A stretch of DNA of 64,000 nucleotides from Lamellibrachia columna (Eukaryota; Annelida; Polychaeta; Sabellida; Siboglinidae): contig OY759263.1 in the NCBI GenBank assembly GCA_963662155.1, positions 1,654,095 through 1,718,094 on the forward strand, read 5' to 3'. The position numbers and the translations under genes are program-made. Below are positions 47,487-59,785 of the stretch, in pieces (within the stretch, counting starts at the first letter, position 1; each line of letters begins with the position of its first letter). The notes below the pieces were generated by a model. It was not told the origin of the DNA, made no database searches, and was given only the letters and a program-made list of their open reading frames with translations.

Positions 47487-49077
47487 CTGGTAATGTAATA
47501 ATCATCATCATCATAACTAAGACTGCTTAATTGTCTTCATCTTCTTCTGCATCATAATCTTAACCATTTATCACCCTCGTCATCACCATCGTTATCGTTA
47601 TCATCATCATCATTGTCATCATCGTCGTTATCATCATCATCACCATAATCTTTATCATCATCATCATAATCTTTATCTGATGATCGTCATAATCATCATT
47701 TAACAAGATTTAACAAGATTTGTCATCCAAGCCAAAGGCCCAGATGGCAAGTGGACAAGGAAGCCATTGCCTTATCGAGAGTCCAACAATGTTCATCTAC
47801 TTATAACCCGCCCTCCTGAGATATGTGTCAACCTTGTTTTTAAACATATTCACGCTGCTAGCAGTTACACAATCTGTAGACAATTTGTTCTATTCATTTA
47901 TTGTCCTCTGTGAGAACGAGTGCTTCCTGATGTCCAATCTACATTGATCCTTTACTAATTTTACCTCATGTCCTCTAGTTCTGCTATCCTTCTTGAGTGA
48001 GAAAAACATATTTCTATCAATATTTTCATACCCATTCAATATCTTAAAAACTTCAATCTGATCTCCTCTTAACCTCCTTGTCTCTAGAGTTGTTAAACCA
48101 CATTCTTTCAGGCGTTCTTCATAACTAAGGTCTCTAAGTTCTGGAATCATTTTAGTTGCTCTCCTTTGTATGCGTTCAAGCGTATCTATATCCTTCTTAC
48201 GATATGGTCTCCATGCTTGTATACAGTATTCTAAATGAGGTCTAACTATTGCTCTATAAAGAGGTATAATTAACTTTTTTCCCTTGTATGTTATGTTTCT
48301 TCTAATCAATCCAAGAATTTGATTACCCTTTGAAGCTGCAATACCACACTGCTCTGAAACTTTCATATCAGCACTTATTGTAACTGCTAAGTCCTTTTCT
48401 TTTACAGTAGTACCCAGAACAGTATCTCCCATTTTATAGTTTACATTCACGTTCCCATGTCCTGTATGTAGGCATTTACATTTCCCAAAATTGAACAGCA
48501 TCTGCCATTTCTCAGACCATTTCACTAATCTGTCTAGATCGTTTTGTAAATGTTGTTTATCACCATCAGTATTAACCTTTCTAAACAGTTTTGTGTCATC
48601 CGCAAATTTCAGTACGTTACTTGTTATACTGTCGTCCAAGTCATTGATATAAATTAAGAATAATATAGGTCCTAATACTGATCCTTGGGGTACCCCACTC
48701 AAAACCGATTTCCAATTTGAAACTTCTCCATCTACTACAACTCGTTGTCTTCTGTCAGTCAGCCATTGTTCTATCCAGTCAGTTATGCTATCCCCGACAC
48801 CATCATCATCATTATCATCGTCACTAAGATGACCCCTTAACTGTCATCATCATTATAATCGTTTATCTCCCTCATCATCACCTTCTACATCATCATTATT
48901 AACATCATCATCATCACCATCATAATGATTATCATCATCTTTTTTATTACTTTACTGGTCGATTATTGCATTACCGGTAGATTATTACATTACCGGTCGA
49001 TTATTACATTACCGGTCGATTTATTGCATTACTGGTCGATTGTTACATTACTGGTCGATTATAACATTACTGGTTGT
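47487..49077 (-). mobile_element. Foldback-like element D, inverted and interrupted by a CR1 insertion
   Basis: In minus orientation, about seven terminal units (attacattaccggtcgatt and variants) span 48940-49077, followed by the GAT arm with the marker at 48827-48846. The arm is cut at about 48806 by a 1.1-kb CR1 element and resumes at 47698 with its GAT-rich part. It ends at gactggtaatgtaataatc (47487). The outer end reads ggttgtaaca, as element A does at its left end (tgttacaacc). Confidence 0.5.
47699..48806 (-). mobile_element. CR1-type LINE, 5'-truncated, inserted in foldback-like element D
   Basis: Corresponds to about residues 626 to the end of ORF2 plus the 3' tail, ending in two atttaacaag repeats at 47699. 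The frame runs from 48802 with PQGSVLGP and FADD. It stops at TAG (47890-47892), where the 56.8-kb copy has the Trp of INEWNKL, a one-base nonsense change. Only a handful of residues differ from the 56.8-kb copy (for example LAVTIS for LGVTIS, LYRAIV for LYKAIV), so insertion is recent. The 5' end joins catcatcat repeat directly. Confidence 0.93.
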
Positions 49078-49477
49078 AACAAGCGTGTGAACGCGGTCGT
49101 TGTTTCACCACGCTGTGGCAACACGTGAACTTTGTGTAGTAACAGCTGTCGACTGAAATAGACATGTTATCTAATGTTTTCTCCATTGAACAATGCATGT
49201 TTTCCCATTCTAGGGGCAATAGCAGAAGTTTGAACGCAGCAGAAATGCAATATTCAAAATATGATAGTTAGTGTGTTAATTAGTTAAGCACAATCGCATG
49301 TATTGTCTGGAATCAAACGATCACGTGACGCCAATGCCACTTCCACAAACCAAAATACCATTGAATGAGCATTGTTAAAAAAACAAACGGTATGTCATTT
49401 GTAGAATTGTAAATAAATATATTTATCGACGCATAACCTAACATTAATTATGAATTTTATTGACATTGCTCTCACGG
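49078..49477. other. Unique sequence, nothing recognised
   Basis: AT-rich spacer with no coding signal. Confidence 0.4.
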
Positions 49478-49982
49478 TGTGTAGAGAACCAAGTGAACAA
49501 GAAAAACGACCAACGTCGATGTGACACTGTGTAGAGAACCAAATGAACACGAAAAACGATGAACGTCGATGTGGCAGTGTGTAGAGAACCAAATGAGCAA
49601 GAAAAACGATCAACGTCGATGTGGCAGTGTGTAGAGAACCAACCGAACAAGAAAAACGATCAACGTCGATGTGGCATTGTGTAGAGAACCAAATGAACAC
49701 GAAAAACGATCAACGTCGATGTGGCACTGTGTAGAGAACCAAATGAACAAGAAAACCGATCAACGTCGATGTGGCAGTGTGTAGAGAACCAAATGAACAA
49801 GAAAAACGACTAACGTCGATGTGGCAGTGTGTAAAGAACCAACCGAACAAGAAAACCGATAAACGTCGATGTGGCATTGTGTAGAGAACCAACCGAACAA
49901 GAAAAACGATCAACGTCGATGTGGCAGTGTATAGAGAACCAACCGAACAAGAAAAACGACCAACGTCGATGTGGCATCGTGC
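49478..49982. repeat. 50-bp minisatellite, 10 copies
   Basis: The unit contains gtgtagagaaccaaatgaac and cgatcaacgtcgatgtggca. Variants: aaatgaac/aaccgaac, acac/acaa. Length is constant. Confidence 0.95.
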
Positions 49983-50143
49983 AGCATATCGTATTGTAGC
50001 ATTTCTGCAATTTTTTATTATCAGAATACTATTTCCTGTTTGTCTTTCAAACCTATCAAGTATGAAGGAATGCATCGGCCTTTGTTAGAGCCGATCAGTA
50101 TTAGGCAAATTGCTTCCTCAAGTGTGACGTGTCCGTATCTACA

Positions 50144-50486
<343 letters not shown>

Positions 50487-50487
<1 letters not shown>

Positions 50488-50946
50488 GTCAAATAAGTAG
50501 GGCTAAGTACACTGAGATCAATGACCCCCCCACGAGTAAGTGACGTCAAATAAGTAGGGCTAAGTACACTTAGATCAATGAAGCCCCCCTGAGTAAGTGA
50601 CGTCATATAAGTAGGGCTAAGAACACTGAGATCAATGAAGCCCCCCCAGAGTAAGTGACGTCAAATAAGTAGGGCTAAGTACACTGAAATCAATGAAGCC
50701 CCCCCCCCGAGTAAGTGACGTCAAATAAGTAGGGCTAAGTACACTGAAATATCAAAGAAGCCCCCCCTAGTAAGTGACGTTAAATAAGTAGGGCTAAGTA
50801 CACTTAGACCAATGAAGCCCCCCCAGTATGTGACGTCATATAAGTAGGGCTAAGAACACTGAGATCAATGAAGCCCCCCCCGAGTAAGTGACGTGAAATA
50901 AGTAGGGCTAAGTACACTGAGATCAATGAAACCCCCCCGAGTAAGC
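50487..50946. repeat. About 57-bp minisatellite with C-runs, 8 copies
   Basis: The unit contains gtcaaataagtagggctaag and a poly-C run of 5 to 9 bases before gagtaagtgac. Unit length varies mostly with the C-run. Confidence 0.93.
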
Positions 50947-52230
50947 CTAGGACTTTGGTTGATGGGACGCAGTGATAAAAGTTGAAGAAGGACTGATTGC
51001 AGCTGTAAATGTATTATTACAGTAGAATATATATATATATACACAATGTGTGCACATTATGACAGGCAGTGGCAGTCCAACACAGTAGTCCACACGAAAT
51101 GTTTAAGGAGCGCTATAGTATATGAGTAGCAAAGTCCGGGTGGGGGTAAATCACATGAACTAGTCAGGCAAATACAAGGGCTTAGGGGATTGCACGTGCC
51201 CCAGCTACCTTGTTTGTAACGCTCTGTTATAGTCCATCACTCCTTGTCTCTCTGTCCGTTGTCTGGCCATTCTCAACGCAAGTGATCATCATAACTAGGA
51301 ACGTGAACAAAACGCCGCGATGGATGACCGCAGCCCTGCTGTCCCAATGGAGTCGTGCCGATGGGAGGTTAACAGTCACGGCGAGGTAGAGCGACTACGC
51401 GAACCAGTGCCGCCGGACGGTGCCGACTGGGAATCAACCACCGCGTACTAGATTACACCAGCTGGCCTGCGGATCGTTCTTCCCGCTAACGCCGAAAGGG
51501 ATCGTCTGTAGGCACGAGTAGTGTCCGCTTCCACGGTCTCCTGTGTCCAGCTGCTCTAGTTCCTCGACTCAGCTGTGCGAACGGATCAGCTCTAGAATAG
51601 TGGAACCATTTTGCCGTCCCGCTTTGAAGTTAGGCCTGACACTTGGCTCGGCCGGTAGAACGTCTGGCGAAGCTAATGCCGCTTGCCAGGCATGCACAAA
51701 TTCGCAAGAAGAACCTTCATAATAAAATTACAATTAATCATCAACAAACTTCATAAAATCATTACATGATATGTTGTACTTGACATAGTCTGGGCAGTTG
51801 GCTTAGATGGGTGGCTTTGTTTCGTTGTAAATGTCGTGAAAATCTACTCAGATTTAAATAAATCTGCCAAGTGAACGGTTCACGACTGTCTAACTGTGGC
51901 CAATTTATACTTATCGGTTTCTTTTCCAAGTTTCGTAGATCGATCGTAATTAACTGTCAAAAGAAATAGTTACGAAGGCACAACTGTGGTTCACTTCAAG
52001 AGTAACAACGCTAATTTCATAATTCCCCAATGAAAGCCGGGATTAACGCATACAGCAATTTGTATGCTCCGTTGGAACGTAGCAACTGTTGAGAGAGAGC
52101 CGTAAAGAAGCGTGGCCAGAGGGAAGAGACCGTCTTGCTGGATGCCAGCGCTCGGCAAACTGTCTAGACCAGTCTATTGCCCTGTTATGACGTGTACTCG
52201 AAAGTAAACAATCAACATCGCCGACAGGAC
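50947..52230. other. 1.3 kb of unique sequence, no gene supported
   Basis: 51180-51700 is GC-richer than its surroundings and could hold an untranslated exon or an old transposon, but I see no open frame with motifs. 51720-52040 is AT-rich. Confidence 0.4.
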
Positions 52231-52231
52231 T

Positions 52232-53690
52232 ACCACCACCGCCACTGTCATCATCACCACCACCACCACCGCCACTGTCATCATCACCACCACCACCACC
52301 GCCACTGTCGTCTTCAAAATCCACCACCACCGCCACTGTAGTCATCACCACCACCACCACCGCCACTGTCATCATCACCACCACCACCACCGCCACTGTC
52401 ATCATCACCACCACCACCACCGCCACTGTCGTCTTCAAAATCCACCACCACCGCCACTGTAGTCATCACCACCACCACCACCGCCACTGTCGTCGTCATC
52501 ACCACCACCACCGCCACTGTCGTCATCACCACCACCACCACCGCCACTGTCGTCGTCACCACCACCACCACCGCCACTGTCGTCGTCAACACCACCACCA
52601 CCGCCACTGTCGTCATCATCACCACCACCACCGCCACTGTCGTCATCACCACCACCACCACCGCCACTGTCGTCGTCACCACCACCACCACCGCCACTGT
52701 CGTCATCACCACCACCACCACCGCCACTGTCGTCATCACCACCACCACCACCGCCACTGTCGTCGTCACCACCACCACCACCGCCACTGTCGTCGTCAAC
52801 ACCACCACCACCGCCACTGTCGTCATCACCACCACCACCACCGCCACTGTCGTCATCACCACCACCACCACCGCCACTTCCGTCATCACCACCACCACCA
52901 CCGCCACTGTCGTCATCATCACCACCACCACCGCCACTGTCGTCATCACCACCACCACCACCACCGCCATTGTCGTCATCACCACCACCACCACCGCCAC
53001 TATCGTAATCAAAATCCACCACCACCGCCACTGTCGTCATCACCACCACCGCCACTGTCGTCGTCACCACCACCACCACCGCCACTGTCGTCATCACCAC
53101 CACCACCACCGCCACTGTCGTCATCACCACCGCCACTGTCGTCATCACCACCACCACCACCGCCACTGTCGTCATCAACACCACCACCACCTCCACTGTC
53201 GTCATCACCACCACCACCACCGCCACTGTCGTCATCATCACCACCACCACCGCCACTGTCGTCATCACCACCACCACCACCGCCACTGTCGTCATCATCA
53301 CCACCACCACCGCCACTGTCGTCATCACCACCACCACCGCCATTGTCGTCATCACCACCACCACCACCGCCACTATCGTAATCAAAATCCACCACCACCG
53401 CCACTGTCGTCATCACCACCACCGCCACTGTCGTCATCACCACCACCACCACCGCCACTGTCGTCGTCACCACCACCACCACCGCCACTGTCGTCATCAT
53501 CACCACCACCACCGCCACTGTCGTCGTCACCACCACCACCACCGCCACTGTCGTCGTCACCACCACCACCACCGCTACTGTCGTCGTCACCACCACCACC
53601 ACCGCCACTGTCGTCATCATCACCACCACCACCGCCACTGTCGTCATCACCACCACCACCACCACCGTCACTGTCCATCACCACCACGAG
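52232..53690. repeat. 30-bp CCA/GTC-rich minisatellite, about 48 copies
   Basis: Unit about caccaccaccaccgccact then gtcgtcatca, with 3-bp length changes. The minus strand reads DDSGGGGGG or MTTVAVVVVV (frames up to 316 codons, several open at once). Blocks are duplicated: cgtaatcaaaatccaccacc at 53004 and 53377, and gtcttcaaaatccacc 120 bp apart near 52308/52428. It grades into a CCACCG-rich tail to about 53765. Confidence 0.95.
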
Positions 53691-53765
53691 CGCCGCTGCC
53701 ACCGCCACCACCGCCGCCGACACCGTCAATATCCACCACCGCCACCACCGCCTCCGCCACCACCA

Positions 53766-54533
<768 letters not shown>

Positions 54534-55148
54534 GCATCATGTTCTAACTATCCACACAGACACATCATGTTCTAACTATCCACACAGACACATCATGTTC
54601 TAACTATCCACACAGACACATCATGTTCTAACTATCCACACAGACACATCATGTTCTAACTATCCACACAGACACATCATGTTCTAACTATCCACACAGA
54701 CACATCATGTTCTAACTATCCACACAGACACATCATGTTCTAACTATCCACACATATACATCATGTTCTAACTATCCACACATACACATCATGTTCTAAC
54801 TATCCACACAGACACATCATATTCTAACTATCCACACAGACACACCATGTTCTAACTATCCACACAGACACACCATGTTCTAACTATCCACACAGACACA
54901 CCATGTTCTAACTATCCACACAGACACACCATGTTCTAACTATCCACACAGACACATCATGTTCTAACTATCCACACAGACACATCATGTTCTAACTATC
55001 CACACAGACACATCATGTTCTAAATATCCACACAGACACATCATGTTCTAACTATCCACACAGACACATCATGTTCTAACTATCCACACATACACATCAT
55101 GTTCTAACTATCCACACAGACACATCATGTTCTAACTATCCACACACA
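54534..55148. repeat. 28-bp minisatellite, 22 copies
   Basis: The unit contains acatcatgttctaactatcc then acacagac. Nearly homogeneous, with an accatg subgroup at 54841-54920. Confidence 0.95.
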
Positions 55149-55273
55149 TTTAAAACATTGCGATGTGCTAATTTAATTAATCAAAGCACGCAAGTCTAAG
55201 ACAATTCTAGACATTCCATGACTTATTTATTATTTATTACCAACTTTCAGCATCATTATCTACACAAGCTCAC

Positions 55274-55506
55274 GTCTGTTTGACCATTGTATGTAAGGCT
55301 TTTGTTTAGCCGTATTGTAATCACGAGTATTATCGTGTTTGGCAAATCACACACAAATGTGTCATACTTATCGCCAATAGCAGCACAAGAGTTCATGTTG
55401 CCAAGAGCAATTTTTCGATAAGGGTCTACATGAAAGAGGCACATGGTCATACTAGAATGGGCAGGACACAAATGTGCGTGTAATTTGTCTGTGCACTCGC
55501 CTTCTC
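55274..55506 (-). CDS. Candidate exon encoding an Ig-like or cysteine-rich extracellular segment (uncertain)
   Basis: A minus frame is open from 55519 to 55256. Plausible splice boundaries are ctcgtaacag|GAG at 55507/55506 and CAGAC|gtgagc at 55274/55273. The peptide includes ECTDKLHAHLCPAHSSMTM, NSCAAIGDKYDTFVCD and TIRLNKSLTYNGQT. The Cys pairs and the final alternating hydrophobic strand with NGQT resemble the end of an Ig-like domain in secreted or adhesion proteins, but I do not recognise a family. If instead it is terminal, TAG at 55256-55258 would stop it, with an aataaataataaataa run just beyond. No partner exons were found in the window. Confidence 0.28.
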
Positions 55507-55965
55507 CTGTTACGAGTGTACTGGGCTATGTCATTTACGTGAAATAGCATAATAATTATGGCAAACATCTAGAGGAGTTGCCTTTATCGATGGTGAAGTG
55601 CTATTTGGTCCATTGTAGAGACTTGAGTGTGAGTTGCACCGGCATCCAGCGGTAGGCGCAGTGACAAGTGTTTCACATCTCCGCTGCAGATACACAAGTG
55701 GCCTTACAGCGACTACTAACACAAGTGGCCTTACAGCGACTACTAACAAAATGCGCTCGACAGGAAATTGGTCGAGTAGCAAATTAGTTTGTGAGGTTTT
55801 CTCTACAAAGTGCACGCTGGCCCAATACAGGTGTCTTGCTTACCGCAACGACAAATGTTACACAACACGATTAAAATATTGATCCAATATCTGATAGTTG
55901 ATTGTAAAACTAGCCCAGTTGTCTGGCGTTGCATGCACAACTGTTTCACGAAGGGTTCGATAGAT
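55507..55965. other. Unique sequence with a 27-bp duplication
   Basis: 55691-55746 holds two copies of a unit containing acacaagtggccttacagcg. Short overlapping frames on both strands are unassigned. Confidence 0.5.
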
Positions 55966-56092
55966 TTAACAAGATTTAACAAGATGGCCATCCAAGGCAA
56001 AGGCTCAGATGGCAAGTGGACAAGGAAGCCATTGACTTATCGAGAGTCCAACAATGTTTAATACATTTGTAACCCGCTCTCACTGAGCTGAG
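55966..56092 (-). mobile_element. CR1-type LINE tail fragment
   Basis: Begins with two atttaacaag repeats, then ggccatccaaggcaaaggct, gatggcaagtggacaagg and tcgagagtccaacaatg. It is 5'-truncated after gctgaggctgag at 56092. It belongs to a subfamily shared with the next copy (tttaatacatttgtaacccg). Confidence 0.88.
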
Positions 56093-56362
56093 GCTGAGGT
56101 TACATAAACTATGTATGCTTACATTGTAAATAGGTACGTACTTGGTGGTTATGCAGTAAACCCTGATATTAGTTATATTGTAAAAACGTCTAAAAACAAA
56201 TATTCTGACCGTACCAGGTCGCCTTGAAACGGCTGCTTGTTATGTCATGCCTGGCCTTCCCCATTACAAGGCCCAACCCCAAGCCAAGCCCAGGCCAAGG
56301 CAAGGAAGGCTTGCCAAATTAGGCATGTAGACTAGGGAGTAGGAGCCGTAGTCTTGTTTTTT
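56093..56362. other. Unique spacer, nothing recognised
   Basis: Between two CR1 tails. Contains a short CCAAGGC-type direct-repeat patch (56264-56308). Confidence 0.4.
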
Positions 56363-56550
56363 TTGTAGATTTAACAAGATGGCCATCCAAGGCAAAGGCT
56401 CAGATGGCAAGTGGACAAGGAAGCCATTGGCTTATCGAGAGTCCAACAATGTTTAATACATTTGTAACCCGCTCTCACTGAGCTGAGGCTGAGATGTGTC
56501 AACCTAGACCTAGTTTTTAAACATATTCAGGCTAGATGTCATTGACATGT
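56363..56550 (-). mobile_element. CR1-type LINE tail fragment
   Basis: One atttaacaag unit, then the same tail as the 55.97-kb copy. It extends further, through atgtgtcaacctagacctag and tttttaaacatattcaggct, before truncation. Confidence 0.88.
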
Positions 56551-56811
56551 CATAGTTTAGAATATTGTTGACAGTCAATGTATATGCCATAGCTCGCACG
56601 TGTCGTGTCTGTGTCATAGCAAGGAACTTTAAATTTTAGCCAGTCCTTAAATTAAAATCACGTTTGTCACAAAAACAGAATCGCATATGCAACAGCAGCT
56701 GATTCCAATGATGAATGAGAGGACCCATTATTGGAATTCCAACTTGGGATGACCCGTATTGGAATTCCAACAATGCCCGTGAGACATATATAGCATTGTG
56801 CGTTATCGGAA
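56551..56811. other. Unique spacer with small direct repeat
   Basis: attggaattccaac occurs twice (56731 and 56758). Otherwise nothing recognised. Confidence 0.4.
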
Positions 56812-56909
56812 TAATACAAGATTTAACAAGATTTGCCATCCAAGCCAAAGGCCCAGATGGCAAGTGGACAAGGAAGCCATTGCCTTATCGAGAGTCCAAC
56901 AATGTTCAT

Positions 56910-59783
56910 CTACTTATAACCCTCCCTCCTGAGATATGTGTCAACCTTGTTTTTAAACATATTCACGCTGCTAGCAGTTACACAATCTGTAGACAATTTG
57001 TTCCATTCATTTATTGTCCTCTGTGAGAACGAGTGCTTCCTGATGTCCAATCTACATTGATCCTTTACTAATTTTACCTCATGTCCTCTAGTTCTGCTAT
57101 CCTTCTTGAGTGAGAAAAACATATTTCTATCAATATTTTCATACCCATTCAATATCTTAAAAACTTCAATCTGATCTCCTCTTAACCTCCTTGTCTCTAG
57201 CGTTGTTAAACCACATTCTTTCAGGCGTTCTTCATAACTAAGGTCTCTCAGTTCTGGAATCATTTTAGTTGCTCTCCTTTGTATGCGTTCAAGCGTATCT
57301 ATATCCTTCTTACGATATGGTCGCCATGCTTGTATACAGTATTCTAAATGAGGTCTAACTATTGCTTTATAAAGAGGTATAATTAACTTTTTTCCCTTGT
57401 ATGTTATGTTTCTTCTAATCAATCCAAGAATTTGATTACCCTTTGAAGCTGCAATACCACACTGCTCTGAAACTTTCATATCAGCGCTTATTGTAACTCC
57501 TAAGTCCTGTTCTTTTACAGTAGTACCCAGAACAGTATCTCCCATTTTATAGTTTACATTCAAGTTCCCATGTCCTGTATGTAGACATTTACATTTCCCA
57601 AAATTGAACAACATCTGCCATTTCTCAGACCATTTCACTAATCTGTCTAGATCGTTTTGTAAATGTTGTTTATCACCATCAGTATTAACCTTTCTAAACA
57701 GTTTTGTGTCATCCGCAAATTTCAGTACGTTACTTGTTATACTGTCGTCCAAGTCATTGATATAAATTAAGAATAATATAGGTCCTAATACTGATCCTTG
57801 AGGTACCCCACTCAAAACCGATTTCCAATTTGAAACTTCTCCATCTACTACAACTCGTTGTCTTCTGTCAGTCAGCCATTGTTCTATCCAGTCAGTTATG
57901 CTATCCCCGATACCATGGGCTTTTAATATAAGTAGTAATCTTTGATGTGGCACTTTGTCAAAAGCTTTCTGAAAATCTAAGTAGATAATATCTACTGGCG
58001 ATCCCACGTCTATCCACTTAGTGATTTCTTCCAAAAAACATAACATATTTGTTAAGCATGACCTCGCTTTAAGGAATCCATGTTGAGATGAATTTAATAA
58101 TTTATGCTTAACGAGGAATTCCACCATATGGTCTTTAATTAACCTTTCTAATAATTTACAAATCACTGACGTTAAACTCACTGGTCTGTAATTCTCTGAC
58201 TTATTTCTCAAACCCTTTTTAAATAATGGTATGATGTTTGCTTCTTTCCATTCAAACGGAACAACTCCCTCTTTTAATGACAAGTTGAATACTCTTGCAA
58301 GTGGTATACTGATTTGTTCTACTGTTTCCATTAGTAATTTTGGAGGAATCCCATCCACTCCCGGTGATTTGTTATCCTTCATTGCCTTTATTTTCTTAGC
58401 TACCAATTCTGGAGTTACAACTAACGGACCTAAATAGTCAGATTTAGCCCCCTGAAATTTAGCATCAGCAACTGGTAATGAACTAATATCTTCTTTGGTA
58501 AACACTGAACTGAAGTAACCATTTAGGTCTTCCGCCATTAAAAACCCCTGTGATATTATATTTCCAGCACTGTCTTCTAGAGGTCCAACCTTGTCTTGTA
58601 CGTTTTGTTTACTCCTGACATATGCATAAAAATTCTTGCTGTCATTTTTTATGTTACATGCTAGTTTTTGCTCATAGCTTCTTTTAGATTGTCTGATTTC
58701 AGTTGTAGCTGCATTAAGTGCCTCTTTGTATTTTGCATAGTCTTCGTCCTTTCTGGTACGCCTATAAACCCTCCACATAGTTTGTTTTAGCATTATTTTT
58801 CTAATAGCCTCTTTTGACAAGTGTTTCTTTCTACACCGTTTTCCTTGTTTTTGGAAGGGAACAAATTTATCGATGATACTCTCAATTTCATATTTTAGAA
58901 TATTCCAACATTCAATTGCGGTCTTATTCATCAGCATGTTATTCCAATCTAGCTTTGCTAAGTATTTTCTCATATCTTTGTAGTTACCTTTGTGGAAGTT
59001 TCTCTTGTACGTTTTCTTATTTTTACTTTCTGATTTTACATTGATGTCAAAATGTATTTGATTATGGTCACTATTACCCAATGGTTCAACTATTTTTACA
59101 TTGTCCACTAATTCTTTTTGTGATGACAAAACTATATCTAATACATTTTCTCCCCTGGTTGGTTCTAGTACGTGCTGAGTAAGAAAGCTATCCTGGATTA
59201 AAAATAGAAATTGTTGGTCCTCAATCCCTGTGCTCTCTAGAGAATTCCATTGTATGTGTCCATGGTTAAAATCTCCCATTATGATACATTCCCCTTTACT
59301 AACTTCCTTTATAGCGTTTTTTATTTTTGTGTTGTCCTCTTCGTTTATGTTTGGACTTCGGTAAACTAATCCAATAGTTAATTTTGAATTACCTGAAACA
59401 ATTTTGCACCAAACAGCTTCATCGCAATCTGCTTCCCTTTCTAGTTTTATTTCATAAGCCTGAATAGATTCTTTAACATATAAAATAACTCCCCCGCCCC
59501 TTCTTCCTATTCGATCTTTCCTAAACATTACATATCCTGTCAGTCCTAATTCAGCATCTGTTATATCTATGTTGGCCCATGATTCAGTTATACCAATTAT
59601 GTGAGGGTCAATATCTTCTACCATAATGTTTAATTCGTTTTTCTTATTTACTATGCTCCTTGCATTTAAACATACGCATCTATAACCTTTTTCAGAGATG
59701 TTTTTCGGATGATTTGATATTGGTTTATCTGTGCTAGTGGCCTCTTGTTCTGCTTGAGACACCTTTAGGTAACACCCCTGCAC
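56910..59783 (-). CDS. CR1 ORF2: endonuclease/reverse transcriptase, intact
   Basis: A 957-codon polyprotein that nicks target DNA and reverse-transcribes the element RNA in the nucleus by target-primed reverse transcription. Exonuclease-endonuclease-phosphatase domain about 34-250: LNARS (39-43), ITESW (65-69), GGGVILYV, GDFN (170-173), SDH (238-240). Reverse transcriptase about 465-740: KSPGVDGIPP, YRPVSLTSV, LDFQKAFD (602-609), PQGSVLGP (661-668), catalytic FADD (689-692). The conserved C-terminal part includes ILGLIRR, PHLEYCIQAW and NEWNKLS. Length is normal for CR1, with no stop or frameshift. The frame opens at GTG two bases after the ORF1 stop and has no ATG before residue 54, so translation may depend on termination-reinitiation from ORF1. 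Confidence 0.94.
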   Translation of the reverse strand: MQGCYLKVSQAEQEATSTDKPISNHPKNISEKGYRCVCLNARSIVNKKNELNIMVEDIDPHIIGITESWANIDITDAELGLTGYVMFRKDRIGRRGGGVILYVKESIQAYEIKLEREADCDEAVWCKIVSGNSKLTIGLVYRSPNINEEDNTKIKNAIKEVSKGECIIMGDFNHGHIQWNSLESTGIEDQQFLFLIQDSFLTQHVLEPTRGENVLDIVLSSQKELVDNVKIVEPLGNSDHNQIHFDINVKSESKNKKTYKRNFHKGNYKDMRKYLAKLDWNNMLMNKTAIECWNILKYEIESIIDKFVPFQKQGKRCRKKHLSKEAIRKIMLKQTMWRVYRRTRKDEDYAKYKEALNAATTEIRQSKRSYEQKLACNIKNDSKNFYAYVRSKQNVQDKVGPLEDSAGNIISQGFLMAEDLNGYFSSVFTKEDISSLPVADAKFQGAKSDYLGPLVVTPELVAKKIKAMKDNKSPGVDGIPPKLLMETVEQISIPLARVFNLSLKEGVVPFEWKEANIIPLFKKGLRNKSENYRPVSLTSVICKLLERLIKDHMVEFLVKHKLLNSSQHGFLKARSCLTNMLCFLEEITKWIDVGSPVDIIYLDFQKAFDKVPHQRLLLILKAHGIGDSITDWIEQWLTDRRQRVVVDGEVSNWKSVLSGVPQGSVLGPILFLIYINDLDDSITSNVLKFADDTKLFRKVNTDGDKQHLQNDLDRLVKWSEKWQMLFNFGKCKCLHTGHGNLNVNYKMGDTVLGTTVKEQDLGVTISADMKVSEQCGIAASKGNQILGLIRRNITYKGKKLIIPLYKAIVRPHLEYCIQAWRPYRKKDIDTLERIQRRATKMIPELRDLSYEERLKECGLTTLETRRLRGDQIEVFKILNGYENIDRNMFFSLKKDSRTRGHEVKLVKDQCRLDIRKHSFSQRTINEWNKLSTDCVTASSVNMFKNKVDTYLRREGYK

Positions 59784-59785
59784 TT

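Noticed and set aside
56715..57026. Short plus-strand frames across the CR1 tail and ORF2
   Set aside because: Antisense shadows of the LINE coding sequence; the same applies to plus frames at 34095-34562, 58231-58437 and 59818-60702.
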